Positions 48,660 through 57,496 of a stretch of DNA of 63,410 nucleotides are shown one piece after another; within the stretch, counting starts at the first letter, position 1; every line of letters starts with the position of its first letter. The notes below the pieces were generated by a model. That model was not told where the DNA came from and did not search any database. It worked only from the letters and a program-made list of their open reading frames with translations. The stretch spans positions 1 through 63,410 of the forward strand of contig JAOQAP010000060.1 of assembly GCA_025963465.1 (NCBI GenBank), written 5' to 3'. Source of the DNA: Flavipsychrobacter sp. (GTDB lineage: Bacteria > Bacteroidota > Bacteroidia > Chitinophagales > Chitinophagaceae). A program made the position numbers and the translations under genes.

Positions 48660-51600
48660 ATGAGTTCATTTCCCCGCCTGCTATGGGCTACGCTTCTTAT
48701 ATTGTTTGTTGCCGCTACAGTTGTTGCACAGCCTAAAGGCAAGCCGAAAGACCTGGAGCTGATGGCTGCCCGTAACTACTGGATAGATAGCATCTACAAT
48801 CATCTCAGTGAAGAAGAGCGCATTGGGCAGTTGTTCATGGTATCAGCTTATTCCGGCGGTAAGAACTATAATGAAGAACAAATAACAAAACTCATTGCAG
48901 CCCACCAGGTAGGTGGTCTTATATTCATGCAGGGCAATGCGCCGCACCAGGCCACACTTACCAATCGTTACCAGCATATGGCACAAACACCACTGCTGCT
49001 GGCAATGGATGCAGAGTGGGGTATAGGTATGAGGCTGGACAGTGTGCGTAGCTTTCCCCGACAGATGATGTTGGGCGCTACCAATGATTCAGATCTTGCA
49101 TACCGCATGGGTATGGGCATAGGTGCACAGTGCAACCGTCTTGGAGTGCATATGGATTTCGCACCTGATATGGATGTGAACAACAATGCCGCAAACCCCG
49201 TTATCAACTCCCGTTCATTTGGTGAGGACAAGACCAAGGTAGCGCGCTTGGGCATGGCATACATGCACGGGCTGCAGAAGAGAGGTGTTATTGCATGTGC
49301 CAAACACTTCCCCGGCCATGGTGATACCAACACCGACTCCCATAGCGATCTGCCACTCATACCTGCATCATTACCACATTTAGACAGCCTTGAGTTCTAT
49401 CCGTTCAAGCAGGCAATAAAGACAGGTATCAAAAGCATCATGATCGCCCACCTCGAAGTGCCTGCTCTGGAAACAGGAGCTCATGTACCTACTACACTTT
49501 CACGTAACACGGTTACCAACACATTGAAGAATAAGTTGGGCTTCAATGGCCTCGTAGTTACGGATGCGCTGAACATGACAGCTCTTACAAAATACTTTCC
49601 GTCAGGAGAGGCAGAGTTAAGAGCATTTGCAGCAGGCAATGATATATTGCTCATGTCGCAGGATGTGCCCGTGGCGCTCGCAAGAATAAAGAATGCGCTC
49701 GATAGTGGTATCATACCCATGGCCGCACTGGAGCAGAGTGTGAAAAAGATACTGGGCGCAAAGTACGATGCGGGCCTGAAGTCATTTACTGATATTGATA
49801 CCACGAATATCACCAACGATCTTAACCAGCATGTAGATATCCTCAGGCTACAGATAGCAAGGGCGGCCATCACTATAGTAAAAGACGATAACCAGTTGCT
49901 GCGAAAGCTGAACGAGAACATGCGTATAGCATATGTGGGTATCAATGCCAGCGCAAAGACACCATTATATAACAAGCTGCAGGAAGAGTTCATCGTGATA
50001 AAAGATCACTGGTTGCCAAAAGGCACATCGGCAGACAGTTCCGCAAAAATACTGCAGTGCCTGCCTAAGTATGATGCGACAATAATAGCGGTGCACAACC
50101 TCAACTTCACTCCCGGTGGCAGGTATGGTATGAGCGAAGATGCTGTCAATTTTTTACAACAGGCAAGTTGCAAACCCAATGTGATGGTCGTGCTGCTTGG
50201 TAATGCCTATGCTATGCAATACTTCTGCGGGGCTAACTCTGTGATGGTAGGCTACGAAGATGATAGCCTTGTGGAAACCGCTGCTGCAGAGGTGCTGCTT
50301 AAAAAGATAAAGGCGAAGGGTAAGTTACCCGTTACGGCATGTATCAATGGCAACAGTGTTTGCCCTATGCCGGCTAAGTTGCCGCCACCTGCTTCTAAGG
50401 CGTTGACGAGTGAGTTGAAGAATACATTGTATCCTGTTGATGCAGGTGTTACTGATCAAAGTGCGCTCAACAGGCTGGATATGTTCATGGCGCGCAATAT
50501 AGCAGACCAGGTATTCCCCGGCTGCAGGGTGCTTGCTGCAAGGAACGGAAAGGTGTTCTACGATAAGGCGTTCGGCTACATGACCTATGAGAAGAAACAA
50601 AAGGTAGATACCGGAACCATATATGATATGGCATCATGTACCAAGGTGCTGGCTACTACTATATCTGTTATGCGTCTCTATGAGCAGGGCAAGCTGGACC
50701 TTGATAAGACACTTGGCGACTACCTGCCCAAGGCAAAAGGCACTAATAAAGCCAACCTGCGCATAAGAGACGTATTACTGCACCAGGCGGGACTCAAGGG
50801 CTGGATACCATTCTATAAAGAGGTGGATGAGGATAACGGCAAAATGAAAACAAGCCTTTATCGTACCACGCCGCAGCCGGGCTTCAATGTGCAGGTAGCG
50901 CGCGGTATATACCTGAAGGATGACTACATAGATACTATGTGGAGCCGCATATACAGCAGCAATCTAGATAATGCAGGCAAGATGGTGTACAGCGATCTCG
51001 ACTTCTATTTCATGGCCGCTATAGTGCAGCAGATCACCGGTAAGAGCATAGATAAATACGCAGAAGACGAATTTTACAAACCAATGGGTTTAAAGCACAT
51101 TACCTATAATCCGCTGAAGAAATTCGACTCATCAATAATAGCGCCTACAGAATCCGAGACCTCTTTCCGGGCACAGGTATTGCGCGGTTATGTGCACGAT
51201 CCCGGTGCGGCATTGATGGGCGGCGTAGCAGGTCATGCCGGCATCTTTGCTACAGCGCACGACGTTGCAGCCATCTTCCAGATGCTGATGAACAAAGGTG
51301 CCTATGGCAGCAAGCGTTATTTCAAAGAGGAAACCGTGGAGCTTTTTACAGCATACAACAGCCGCATCAGCCATCGTGGCCTGGGCTTTGACAAGCCACT
51401 GCCGGAAGAAGATAACGGCGGCCCTGCCGGCGATCGCTGCAGCGGTGAGGCTTTTGGTCACCAGGGCTTTACGGGTACCTGTGTATGGGCAGACCCTGCT
51501 ACTGGTATCGTATTCACATTCCTGTCCAATCGTGTGAACCCCGGTACAATAAATACAAAGATCAATAAGCTCAATGTGCGCACCGTAGCACAGGATCTTA

Positions 51601-51674
51601 TTTATGAATCGTTCGGTATCCCAGTATACCACGATCGCCCGGCTGATTATAAAATGGATTTGATTTTGAAGTAA
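48660..51674 (+). CDS. Glycoside hydrolase family 3 (beta-N-acetylhexosaminidase-like) fused to a C-terminal serine hydrolase (beta-lactamase family)
   Basis: GH3: CAKHFPGHGDTNTDSHSDLP...LGFNGLVVTDALNM; serine hydrolase: YDMASCTKVLATTISVMRLYEQGKLDLDKTLGDYLP, YSDLDFYFMAAIVQQ. Confidence 0.92.
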   Translation: MSSFPRLLWATLLILFVAATVVAQPKGKPKDLELMAARNYWIDSIYNHLSEEERIGQLFMVSAYSGGKNYNEEQITKLIAAHQVGGLIFMQGNAPHQATLTNRYQHMAQTPLLLAMDAEWGIGMRLDSVRSFPRQMMLGATNDSDLAYRMGMGIGAQCNRLGVHMDFAPDMDVNNNAANPVINSRSFGEDKTKVARLGMAYMHGLQKRGVIACAKHFPGHGDTNTDSHSDLPLIPASLPHLDSLEFYPFKQAIKTGIKSIMIAHLEVPALETGAHVPTTLSRNTVTNTLKNKLGFNGLVVTDALNMTALTKYFPSGEAELRAFAAGNDILLMSQDVPVALARIKNALDSGIIPMAALEQSVKKILGAKYDAGLKSFTDIDTTNITNDLNQHVDILRLQIARAAITIVKDDNQLLRKLNENMRIAYVGINASAKTPLYNKLQEEFIVIKDHWLPKGTSADSSAKILQCLPKYDATIIAVHNLNFTPGGRYGMSEDAVNFLQQASCKPNVMVVLLGNAYAMQYFCGANSVMVGYEDDSLVETAAAEVLLKKIKAKGKLPVTACINGNSVCPMPAKLPPPASKALTSELKNTLYPVDAGVTDQSALNRLDMFMARNIADQVFPGCRVLAARNGKVFYDKAFGYMTYEKKQKVDTGTIYDMASCTKVLATTISVMRLYEQGKLDLDKTLGDYLPKAKGTNKANLRIRDVLLHQAGLKGWIPFYKEVDEDNGKMKTSLYRTTPQPGFNVQVARGIYLKDDYIDTMWSRIYSSNLDNAGKMVYSDLDFYFMAAIVQQITGKSIDKYAEDEFYKPMGLKHITYNPLKKFDSSIIAPTESETSFRAQVLRGYVHDPGAALMGGVAGHAGIFATAHDVAAIFQMLMNKGAYGSKRYFKEETVELFTAYNSRISHRGLGFDKPLPEEDNGGPAGDRCSGEAFGHQGFTGTCVWADPATGIVFTFLSNRVNPGTINTKINKLNVRTVAQDLIYESFGIPVYHDRPADYKMDLILK

Positions 51675-51681
51675 TTTAGCT

Positions 51682-51984
51682 ATGATCTACGAAGCAGGCG
51701 ATAAACGCAGACTATATTATTTAATTGATTTGTATAGTCAAGGGAAAATAAATGAACCGGTTTTTTCCCGGGAATTTTGTCAGCTATTTGATCACGAAAT
51801 AGAGTATGAAGTCCTTACCCCGCTGGAAGAAACAGTTTTTGACCATTTGAGCAATGTTGCGAGCAGGTATTCCTCGTTTGAAAAGGACCATATATTATAC
51901 CCGGGCGTTTTTTATACCGTGGCTGAGCTAAAGGAAGCGATAGTAAACGCAAAGGAAGAATTGAGAGGCCAATGGTTGATATAG
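51682..51984 (+). CDS. Small protein resembling colicin-immunity (Colicin_D/self-protective immunity) family
   Basis: LIDLYSQGKINEPVFSREFCQLFD....FDHLSNVASRYSSFE......ELKEAIVNAKEEL; family resemblance from memory. Confidence 0.5.
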   Translation: MIYEAGDKRRLYYLIDLYSQGKINEPVFSREFCQLFDHEIEYEVLTPLEETVFDHLSNVASRYSSFEKDHILYPGVFYTVAELKEAIVNAKEELRGQWLI

Positions 51985-52008
51985 AATAGATATTGCAGTA
52001 GTTTGTCC

Positions 52009-52040
52009 CATTCGGGTCTTCTCCTTCAGAGACCCGAATG
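52009..52040. repeat. Perfect 11-bp inverted repeat CATTCGGGTCT-N10-AGACCCGAATG
   Basis: Direct reading; no flanking T tract. Confidence 0.8.
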
Positions 52041-52102
52041 CATGCCGTCAGGCAATATGTCAAAATGCAACCAAACACACTCACTGATCAAGGTCGGCTC
52101 AC

Positions 52103-52151
52103 ACTGGTCGAAGCGTCCGCTTCGTCCTCCCATGCCGAAGCGTCCCGCTTC
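52103..52151. repeat. Intergenic repeat copy C (ACTGGTCGAAGCGTCCGCTTCGTCCTCCCATGCCGAAGCGTCCCGCTTC)
   Basis: Near-identical to copy B; CGAAGCG-TC-CGCTTCG and GAAGCG-TCC-CGCTTC palindromes. Confidence 0.8.
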
Positions 52152-52230
52152 CGTAAAATGTATAAGAACAAATACCTCCCATAGGTGCTTTGGTGTTTGC
52201 CATAACCACACATTGGCTTACCTTAGCATC

Positions 52231-55089
52231 ATGCCTGAAAAGAAACTATTTCTCCTCGATGCGATGGCGCTCATCTATCGTGCGTATTATGCACTCATAC
52301 GCAGCCCACGTATCACCAGCAGGGGAAAAAACACCAATGCGCAATTTGGATTTACTACCACATTGCTCGATCTTATTAATAAAGAAAAACCAACGCACCT
52401 TGCCGTAGTGTTCGATACGTCCGCACCCACAGAGCGTCATACTGATTTTGCGGCCTACAAGGCCAATCGCCAGGAAACACCGGAAGATCTGTCCATTTCC
52501 ATTCCCGACATCAAGCGAATTGTAAAAGGCTTCAATCTTCCCTGCCTGGAACTGGATGGCTATGAGGCAGATGATATCATTGGCTCCCTTGCACTCGAAG
52601 CAGCCGCGCTCGACTACACCGTGTACATGGTAACACCCGATAAGGATTATGGCCAGATAGTTCGTGAAAAAGTATTCATTTATAAACCTCCTTTCCAGGG
52701 GGGAAGTGTAGAGATATATGGCCCGGCAGAAGTTTGTGCCAAGTGGGGTATCAAGCGTGTAGACCAGGTAATAGATATCCTCGGCCTTATGGGCGATGCG
52801 GTAGATAACATACCGGGCATACCCGGCGTAGGAGAAAAGACCGCAGCTAAGCTATTGGCAGAGTATGACAACATAGAGAACATACTCGCCAATGCCGACA
52901 AGATAAAAGGTGCGCTGGGCGAAAAGGTGCGTAATGGCAAAGACCTTGCCATTATGTCAAAAAAACTGGCGACTATTATCACTGATGTTCCCGTTCCTTT
53001 TCATGAGGAAGAATTCCGCATCAAGGAAAAGAATGTGGAAGTACTTACAGAGATATTTAATGAACTGGAATTCCGTGCGCTCAGCAAGCGTGTGCTGGGT
53101 ACCGTAGTCGTAGAGCAGGATATATGGAATGGCCAGCAGGCACCGGCAGGCCCTGTGTCTACAGATCTGTTCGGCAATGCCATACAGCAGAAAAGAAGTA
53201 GCGCACCTGCAGCAGCCCCTACTGAGCAGCCTGCGGAAACAGAAGAAACAGAAACGCTTCCTGCTAATCTCACAACCATCGACCAGGTACCACATGCGTA
53301 CCACTTGGTACAGACAGATGCGGAGATCGATGATCTGGTAGCATTGTTGTCTACGCAGAAAGAAATTGCGTTCGATACAGAAACGACCAATATAGATGCC
53401 AACCTTGCAGATCTTGTAGGTTTAAGTTTCAGCTTTGCAAAAGGCACGGGTTACTACGTTACAGTGCCTGAAGAAAGGGACGCAGTTATAAAGATACTGG
53501 AACGCCTGAAGCCCCTGTTTGATAAGACAGATATACTTTGGATAGGGCAGAATATCAAGTACGATATGACGATGCTCAAATGGTATGGCTTTGCGCTCAA
53601 AGGAAACATCTACGATACCATGCTGGCCAACTATGTGATAGACCCTGATGGCAAGCGCAGTATGGATATATTGAGCGCCAGGTATCTCAATTATCAACCA
53701 GTATCTATAGAAACGCTGATCGGCAAGAAAGGAAAGGGCCAGCAGTCTATGCGCGATGCACCACTGGAACAGGTGAAGGAGTATGCCGCAGAAGATGCCG
53801 ATGTAACCTTCCAGCTAAAAACAGTATTCGATCCCCTGCTTAGAGATCGTGAGGTGAAAAGAGTGTTCGATGAGGTAGAGAATCCTCTTGTTCCTGTGCT
53901 CATAGAAATGGAGTATGACGGCGTGGGTCTTGATGTGAATTTCCTGAATGAATACTCTAAGGAACTGGAGCTGGACATCCGCAAAGCAGAAGAAAATGTA
54001 TATCGCCATGCAGGCGTTAATTTCAACATTGGTTCACCAAAACAATTGGGTGAGGTGCTCTTCGAGGTAATGAAGATAGATGCAGGGCAGAAAAAGACCA
54101 AGACCGGCCAGTACGCCACAGGTGAGGATATACTCCAGAAGCTGCGGCACAAGCACCAGATCGTGGAAGACATACTTGCCTATCGCGAGCTGACAAAACT
54201 AAAGAGTACTTATGTAGACGCATTACCTACACTGATCAATCCTCGCACAGGCAGGCTGCATACCAGCTACAATCAGGCGGTAGCCGTTACCGGCAGGCTC
54301 AGCAGCAACAACCCGAACCTCCAGAATATACCTATACGCACAGAGCGTGGTCGTGAGATTCGTAAAGCGTTCATCTCCCGTGGCCCTGACTACCGCCTCA
54401 TCTCTGCCGATTATTCGCAGATAGAACTGCGCATAGTAGCAGCTATCAGCGGCGATGAAAATATGATCACGGCATTCAAAGAAGATAAGGACATACATAC
54501 TGCCACCGCAGCCAAGGTCTACGGTGTAGCTGAGAGCGAGGTAACAAAAGATATGCGTCGTGCTGCCAAGGCCGTCAACTTCGGAATCATATACGGGCAG
54601 TCAGCTTTCGGACTGGCGGAGAATATAGGTGTGAGCCGAACAGAGGCCAAGACCATCATCGATAATTACTTTATACAGTATCCGTCCATCAAGCGCTACA
54701 TGGATACGTCTATCAACTTTGCCAAGGAGCATGGTTATGTAGAAACAGTTATGGGCCGCAAGCGCTGGTTAAAAGATATTTATTCCAATAACTTTACCGT
54801 GCGTGGCTATGCAGAGCGAAATGCTATAAACATGCCGATACAGGGCACTGCGGCAGATATGATAAAGCTGGCCATGATAGCCATACACCGGGAGCTTACT
54901 AAGCAGAACCTGCGTACAAGAATGATCCTGCAGGTACATGATGAGCTTGTATTTGATGTGCCGGTGGAGGAAGTGGAGGCTGCACGGCTGCTCATAAAAA
55001 CAGCCATGGAAGCCGCTATGAAACTACCACACGATGTACCTGTAAACGTAGAAACAGGAGTGGGCAACAGCTGGCTGGAAGCACATTAA
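52231..55089 (+). CDS. polA: DNA polymerase I (5' nuclease, 3'-5' exonuclease, polymerase)
   Basis: KLFLLDAMALIYRAYYA; IAFDTETTNIDANLADLVGLSFS; SADYSQIELRIVAAISGD; INMPIQGTAADMIK; QVHDELVFDV; ATG at 52231 preferred. Confidence 0.97.
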   Translation: MPEKKLFLLDAMALIYRAYYALIRSPRITSRGKNTNAQFGFTTTLLDLINKEKPTHLAVVFDTSAPTERHTDFAAYKANRQETPEDLSISIPDIKRIVKGFNLPCLELDGYEADDIIGSLALEAAALDYTVYMVTPDKDYGQIVREKVFIYKPPFQGGSVEIYGPAEVCAKWGIKRVDQVIDILGLMGDAVDNIPGIPGVGEKTAAKLLAEYDNIENILANADKIKGALGEKVRNGKDLAIMSKKLATIITDVPVPFHEEEFRIKEKNVEVLTEIFNELEFRALSKRVLGTVVVEQDIWNGQQAPAGPVSTDLFGNAIQQKRSSAPAAAPTEQPAETEETETLPANLTTIDQVPHAYHLVQTDAEIDDLVALLSTQKEIAFDTETTNIDANLADLVGLSFSFAKGTGYYVTVPEERDAVIKILERLKPLFDKTDILWIGQNIKYDMTMLKWYGFALKGNIYDTMLANYVIDPDGKRSMDILSARYLNYQPVSIETLIGKKGKGQQSMRDAPLEQVKEYAAEDADVTFQLKTVFDPLLRDREVKRVFDEVENPLVPVLIEMEYDGVGLDVNFLNEYSKELELDIRKAEENVYRHAGVNFNIGSPKQLGEVLFEVMKIDAGQKKTKTGQYATGEDILQKLRHKHQIVEDILAYRELTKLKSTYVDALPTLINPRTGRLHTSYNQAVAVTGRLSSNNPNLQNIPIRTERGREIRKAFISRGPDYRLISADYSQIELRIVAAISGDENMITAFKEDKDIHTATAAKVYGVAESEVTKDMRRAAKAVNFGIIYGQSAFGLAENIGVSRTEAKTIIDNYFIQYPSIKRYMDTSINFAKEHGYVETVMGRKRWLKDIYSNNFTVRGYAERNAINMPIQGTAADMIKLAMIAIHRELTKQNLRTRMILQVHDELVFDVPVEEVEAARLLIKTAMEAAMKLPHDVPVNVETGVGNSWLEAH

Positions 55090-55131
55090 TAGAAATTAGA
55101 ATAGCTTACAAATATTTACTCGTCACAATAG

Positions 55132-55180
55132 CCCCGACCTTTAGGTCGGGGATTAATGCAAACAATGGACGGCTTCAGCC
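55132..55180. repeat. Double-hairpin intergenic element, copy 2 (CCCCGACC-TTTA-GGTCGGGG ... GGCT-TC-AGCC)
   Basis: Same spacing as copy 1 with compensated stem changes. Confidence 0.75.
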
Positions 55181-55232
55181 AAAATTACGCTCAGTGTACA
55201 TTTTATTAGTATAAACACTACCTGATATTGAT

Positions 55233-55272
55233 AAAAAGAGAAAAGCTGCGATATCGCAGCTTTTCTCTTTTT
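55233..55272. terminator. Bidirectional terminator: 40-bp perfect palindrome AAAAAGAGAAAAGCTGCGAT|ATCGCAGCTTTTCTCTTTTT
   Basis: Between the convergent polA and RelA/SpoT-like genes. Confidence 0.88.
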
Positions 55273-55289
55273 TATGTTTTATGTAACTA

Positions 55290-57365
55290 TTATGGTCGCA
55301 ATGTAAGATGAGCGAAGCTCGTAGACACATCAGCTGAATTCCTGATGGAATTGTAAGTAGGGATAATGTAGCGCGCGCTATAGTCATTATCAGAGATGAA
55401 CTTCACTACATACTCTATTGCGAATGCAGGATCGTTCTTCTTGCCTACCAGCAAATACTCCAGGTAGAACAGGCTGATACCTGAATCGAAAGAACCACCA
55501 TTGTCCTTGCCTATCCATTTTTCAGCAAATGCTACTATATCATTCTTATTGTCTGTAAGCCTGTCGTGCAGCTGCTTCAGTGTAAACACCTTCAGGAAGC
55601 GCAGACGTTCTACATCACCTTCTATATCTATTTCAGAATTGATCTTCGCACCGGCACGTTCTGCTATGCGCATGTCCACTTCTTTCAGCAGTTTGCTGTT
55701 GATCACATATTCCCTCAGTGATGAGTCGGTCATAGGAGCGTTCTCATCAAGCGCTACTACCCTGTTCACGATAGGTTTAGGCTGCGCATCTTCAAAGAAA
55801 GGAACTGCGTTCACTACAGGCTGTGCCTGCTCACGAACAACTTCAGATACTTTCGCTGCTATGTTATTTGTTTCTGCTGCTACGTTAGGTATTACCTGCT
55901 CTGCTGCCTTAGCTATAGTTACTTCAGGTACTACTGCCGATACCATATTGGCAATAGGCGCTATTGTTTCAGGTATTGCTATTGGCTGCGGCACTTCTAT
56001 AGGCGCTGTAGCAAAGCTCGCTATTGTGTGCTGTGCTTCTTCTATAGCAGGTACAGTAGGTATTTGCTGTTCTACAAGAGGGCCTATGTTAGTAATGTCA
56101 GCTATATGCTCTTCGATGATATTCTTTGGAGTTACCGGTGTATTTTCTATTGCCAGTGTTCCGTTCCTGTCCACGTTCATTTCTGCCATAGGTGCTTCTG
56201 CAGACAAAGTAACACGCTGTGGTACTATGCCCAGTGCAGGTGCTGCAGGTTTTGGTGTTTCCATTACTGCTGCCTTTGGCACTATTGATGCTACATATGC
56301 AGCTACCAGCGGATGCAATACTTCTTCCTGCTTAGGAGCTACCGGTGGCACTACAGCCTGTGGCTGTTCCTGTACCGGAGCTACGTATACCGGTTCAGGC
56401 TGTGCTACGGGTTGTGGCTGTTCCTGTACTGGTGCTACATATACAGGTTCCGGTTGTGCTACTATATTGTTTACTACTGTTTGTGGTTGTTCCTGCACCG
56501 GTGGTGCTACATACACAACCGGTTCCGGCTGTGGTGCTGCAATCGGTGTCACTACTACCTGGCTTACTACCGCCTGCGGCGCTTCCTGTACCGGTGCAGC
56601 AGGTGCCGGTGTTGGTTCAGGTTGTGCAGCCACTGGTTGTGCCACTACATTATGCACTACTACCTGTGGTTGTGCAGGTACTTCATGCACTACCGCCTGC
56701 AGGTGCTCAGCAAAAGTAGTAGCAGGTGCTACCGGCTCAGCTTGCGGCACATATGATGCAGTATGGTGTTGTGCTACTGTATGATGTGTTACGGGTGCTT
56801 CTTTTTGTTCGTTGCGTTTGCCGTTCTCGGTCCTCATTTTCAGGAACTCGATATCGGCCATTTCAAGCAGTGCGCCTACTCTGTAGAAGTCTCTCTTCGA
56901 CTCGTCAGGGAATGCAGCTGTATCATAGCCCAGCTCTTTTTCTATACCGGACCATGCGTCCTGCAGCATAGAGCAAAGCTGTATCTCGAATTTCTTATCA
57001 CCACACCTTTTGTATTCGGTCAGGTCACGGCGGTTCGCCTTAAGGCTGCCTATGTACTGTATGTGTTTATAAGAAAAGCTATCCAGCCTGTTCTTCTTTT
57101 TATCTATCGACTTACCTTTTATGATATCAAATTCGCTCTGCAGTATATCTGCTACTTTGCTTACTGTATCTTCAAAATAAGTTATGATCCTGATAACGGG
57201 CATGTACACATCTTCCGCGCTCATATGCGGGTGATGCTCCATCTGTGACTCGATCCTGTAATAAGGAATGCTGTTTTGAATAGCGATTTCTCTTACAAGG
57301 TCTTCAATTTTTGCCATGAACGCCGTACTGGTTTCAATAGCAGATTGATACTTTTTTGACAGCAT
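55290..57365 (-). CDS. Protein with N-terminal, apparently catalytically degenerate RelA/SpoT-like domain, long Pro/Gln/Val/Ala repeat linker and uncharacterised C-terminal helical domain
   Basis: IRIITYFEDTVSKVADILQSEFDI...SFSYKHIQYIGSLKANRRDLTEYKRCGDKKFEIQLCSMLQDAWSGIEKELGYD...LLEMADIEFLKMR; repeats QPEPVYVAPVQEQPQ. Confidence 0.75.
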   Translation of the reverse strand: MLSKKYQSAIETSTAFMAKIEDLVREIAIQNSIPYYRIESQMEHHPHMSAEDVYMPVIRIITYFEDTVSKVADILQSEFDIIKGKSIDKKKNRLDSFSYKHIQYIGSLKANRRDLTEYKRCGDKKFEIQLCSMLQDAWSGIEKELGYDTAAFPDESKRDFYRVGALLEMADIEFLKMRTENGKRNEQKEAPVTHHTVAQHHTASYVPQAEPVAPATTFAEHLQAVVHEVPAQPQVVVHNVVAQPVAAQPEPTPAPAAPVQEAPQAVVSQVVVTPIAAPQPEPVVYVAPPVQEQPQTVVNNIVAQPEPVYVAPVQEQPQPVAQPEPVYVAPVQEQPQAVVPPVAPKQEEVLHPLVAAYVASIVPKAAVMETPKPAAPALGIVPQRVTLSAEAPMAEMNVDRNGTLAIENTPVTPKNIIEEHIADITNIGPLVEQQIPTVPAIEEAQHTIASFATAPIEVPQPIAIPETIAPIANMVSAVVPEVTIAKAAEQVIPNVAAETNNIAAKVSEVVREQAQPVVNAVPFFEDAQPKPIVNRVVALDENAPMTDSSLREYVINSKLLKEVDMRIAERAGAKINSEIDIEGDVERLRFLKVFTLKQLHDRLTDNKNDIVAFAEKWIGKDNGGSFDSGISLFYLEYLLVGKKNDPAFAIEYVVKFISDNDYSARYIIPTYNSIRNSADVSTSFAHLTLRP
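56359..56538. repeat. Coding tandem repeat: about 54-bp unit encoding QPEPVYVAPVQEQPQ(x)V
   Basis: Unit starts at 56359, 56413 and (after a 15-bp longer spacer) 56482. Confidence 0.75.
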
Positions 57366-57496
57366 AATCCAATTAATTAGTCTACAAGTTTACGAATTTT
57401 TTTAATTAACCATAGATTTACATGCTTTATTAACCAATGGTTAGGAAAAGATTAACCGTCAGTTTAGGGCAACAAATGTAAAAAATAGCAAATCAA

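Noticed and set aside
55501-56784. 427-aa plus-strand ORF rich in Cys/Gly/Thr (CGCSCTGATYTGSGCATG...)
   Set aside because: Antisense shadow of the Pro/Gln/Val repeat region of the RelA/SpoT-like gene; composition is an artefact of the repeated codons.
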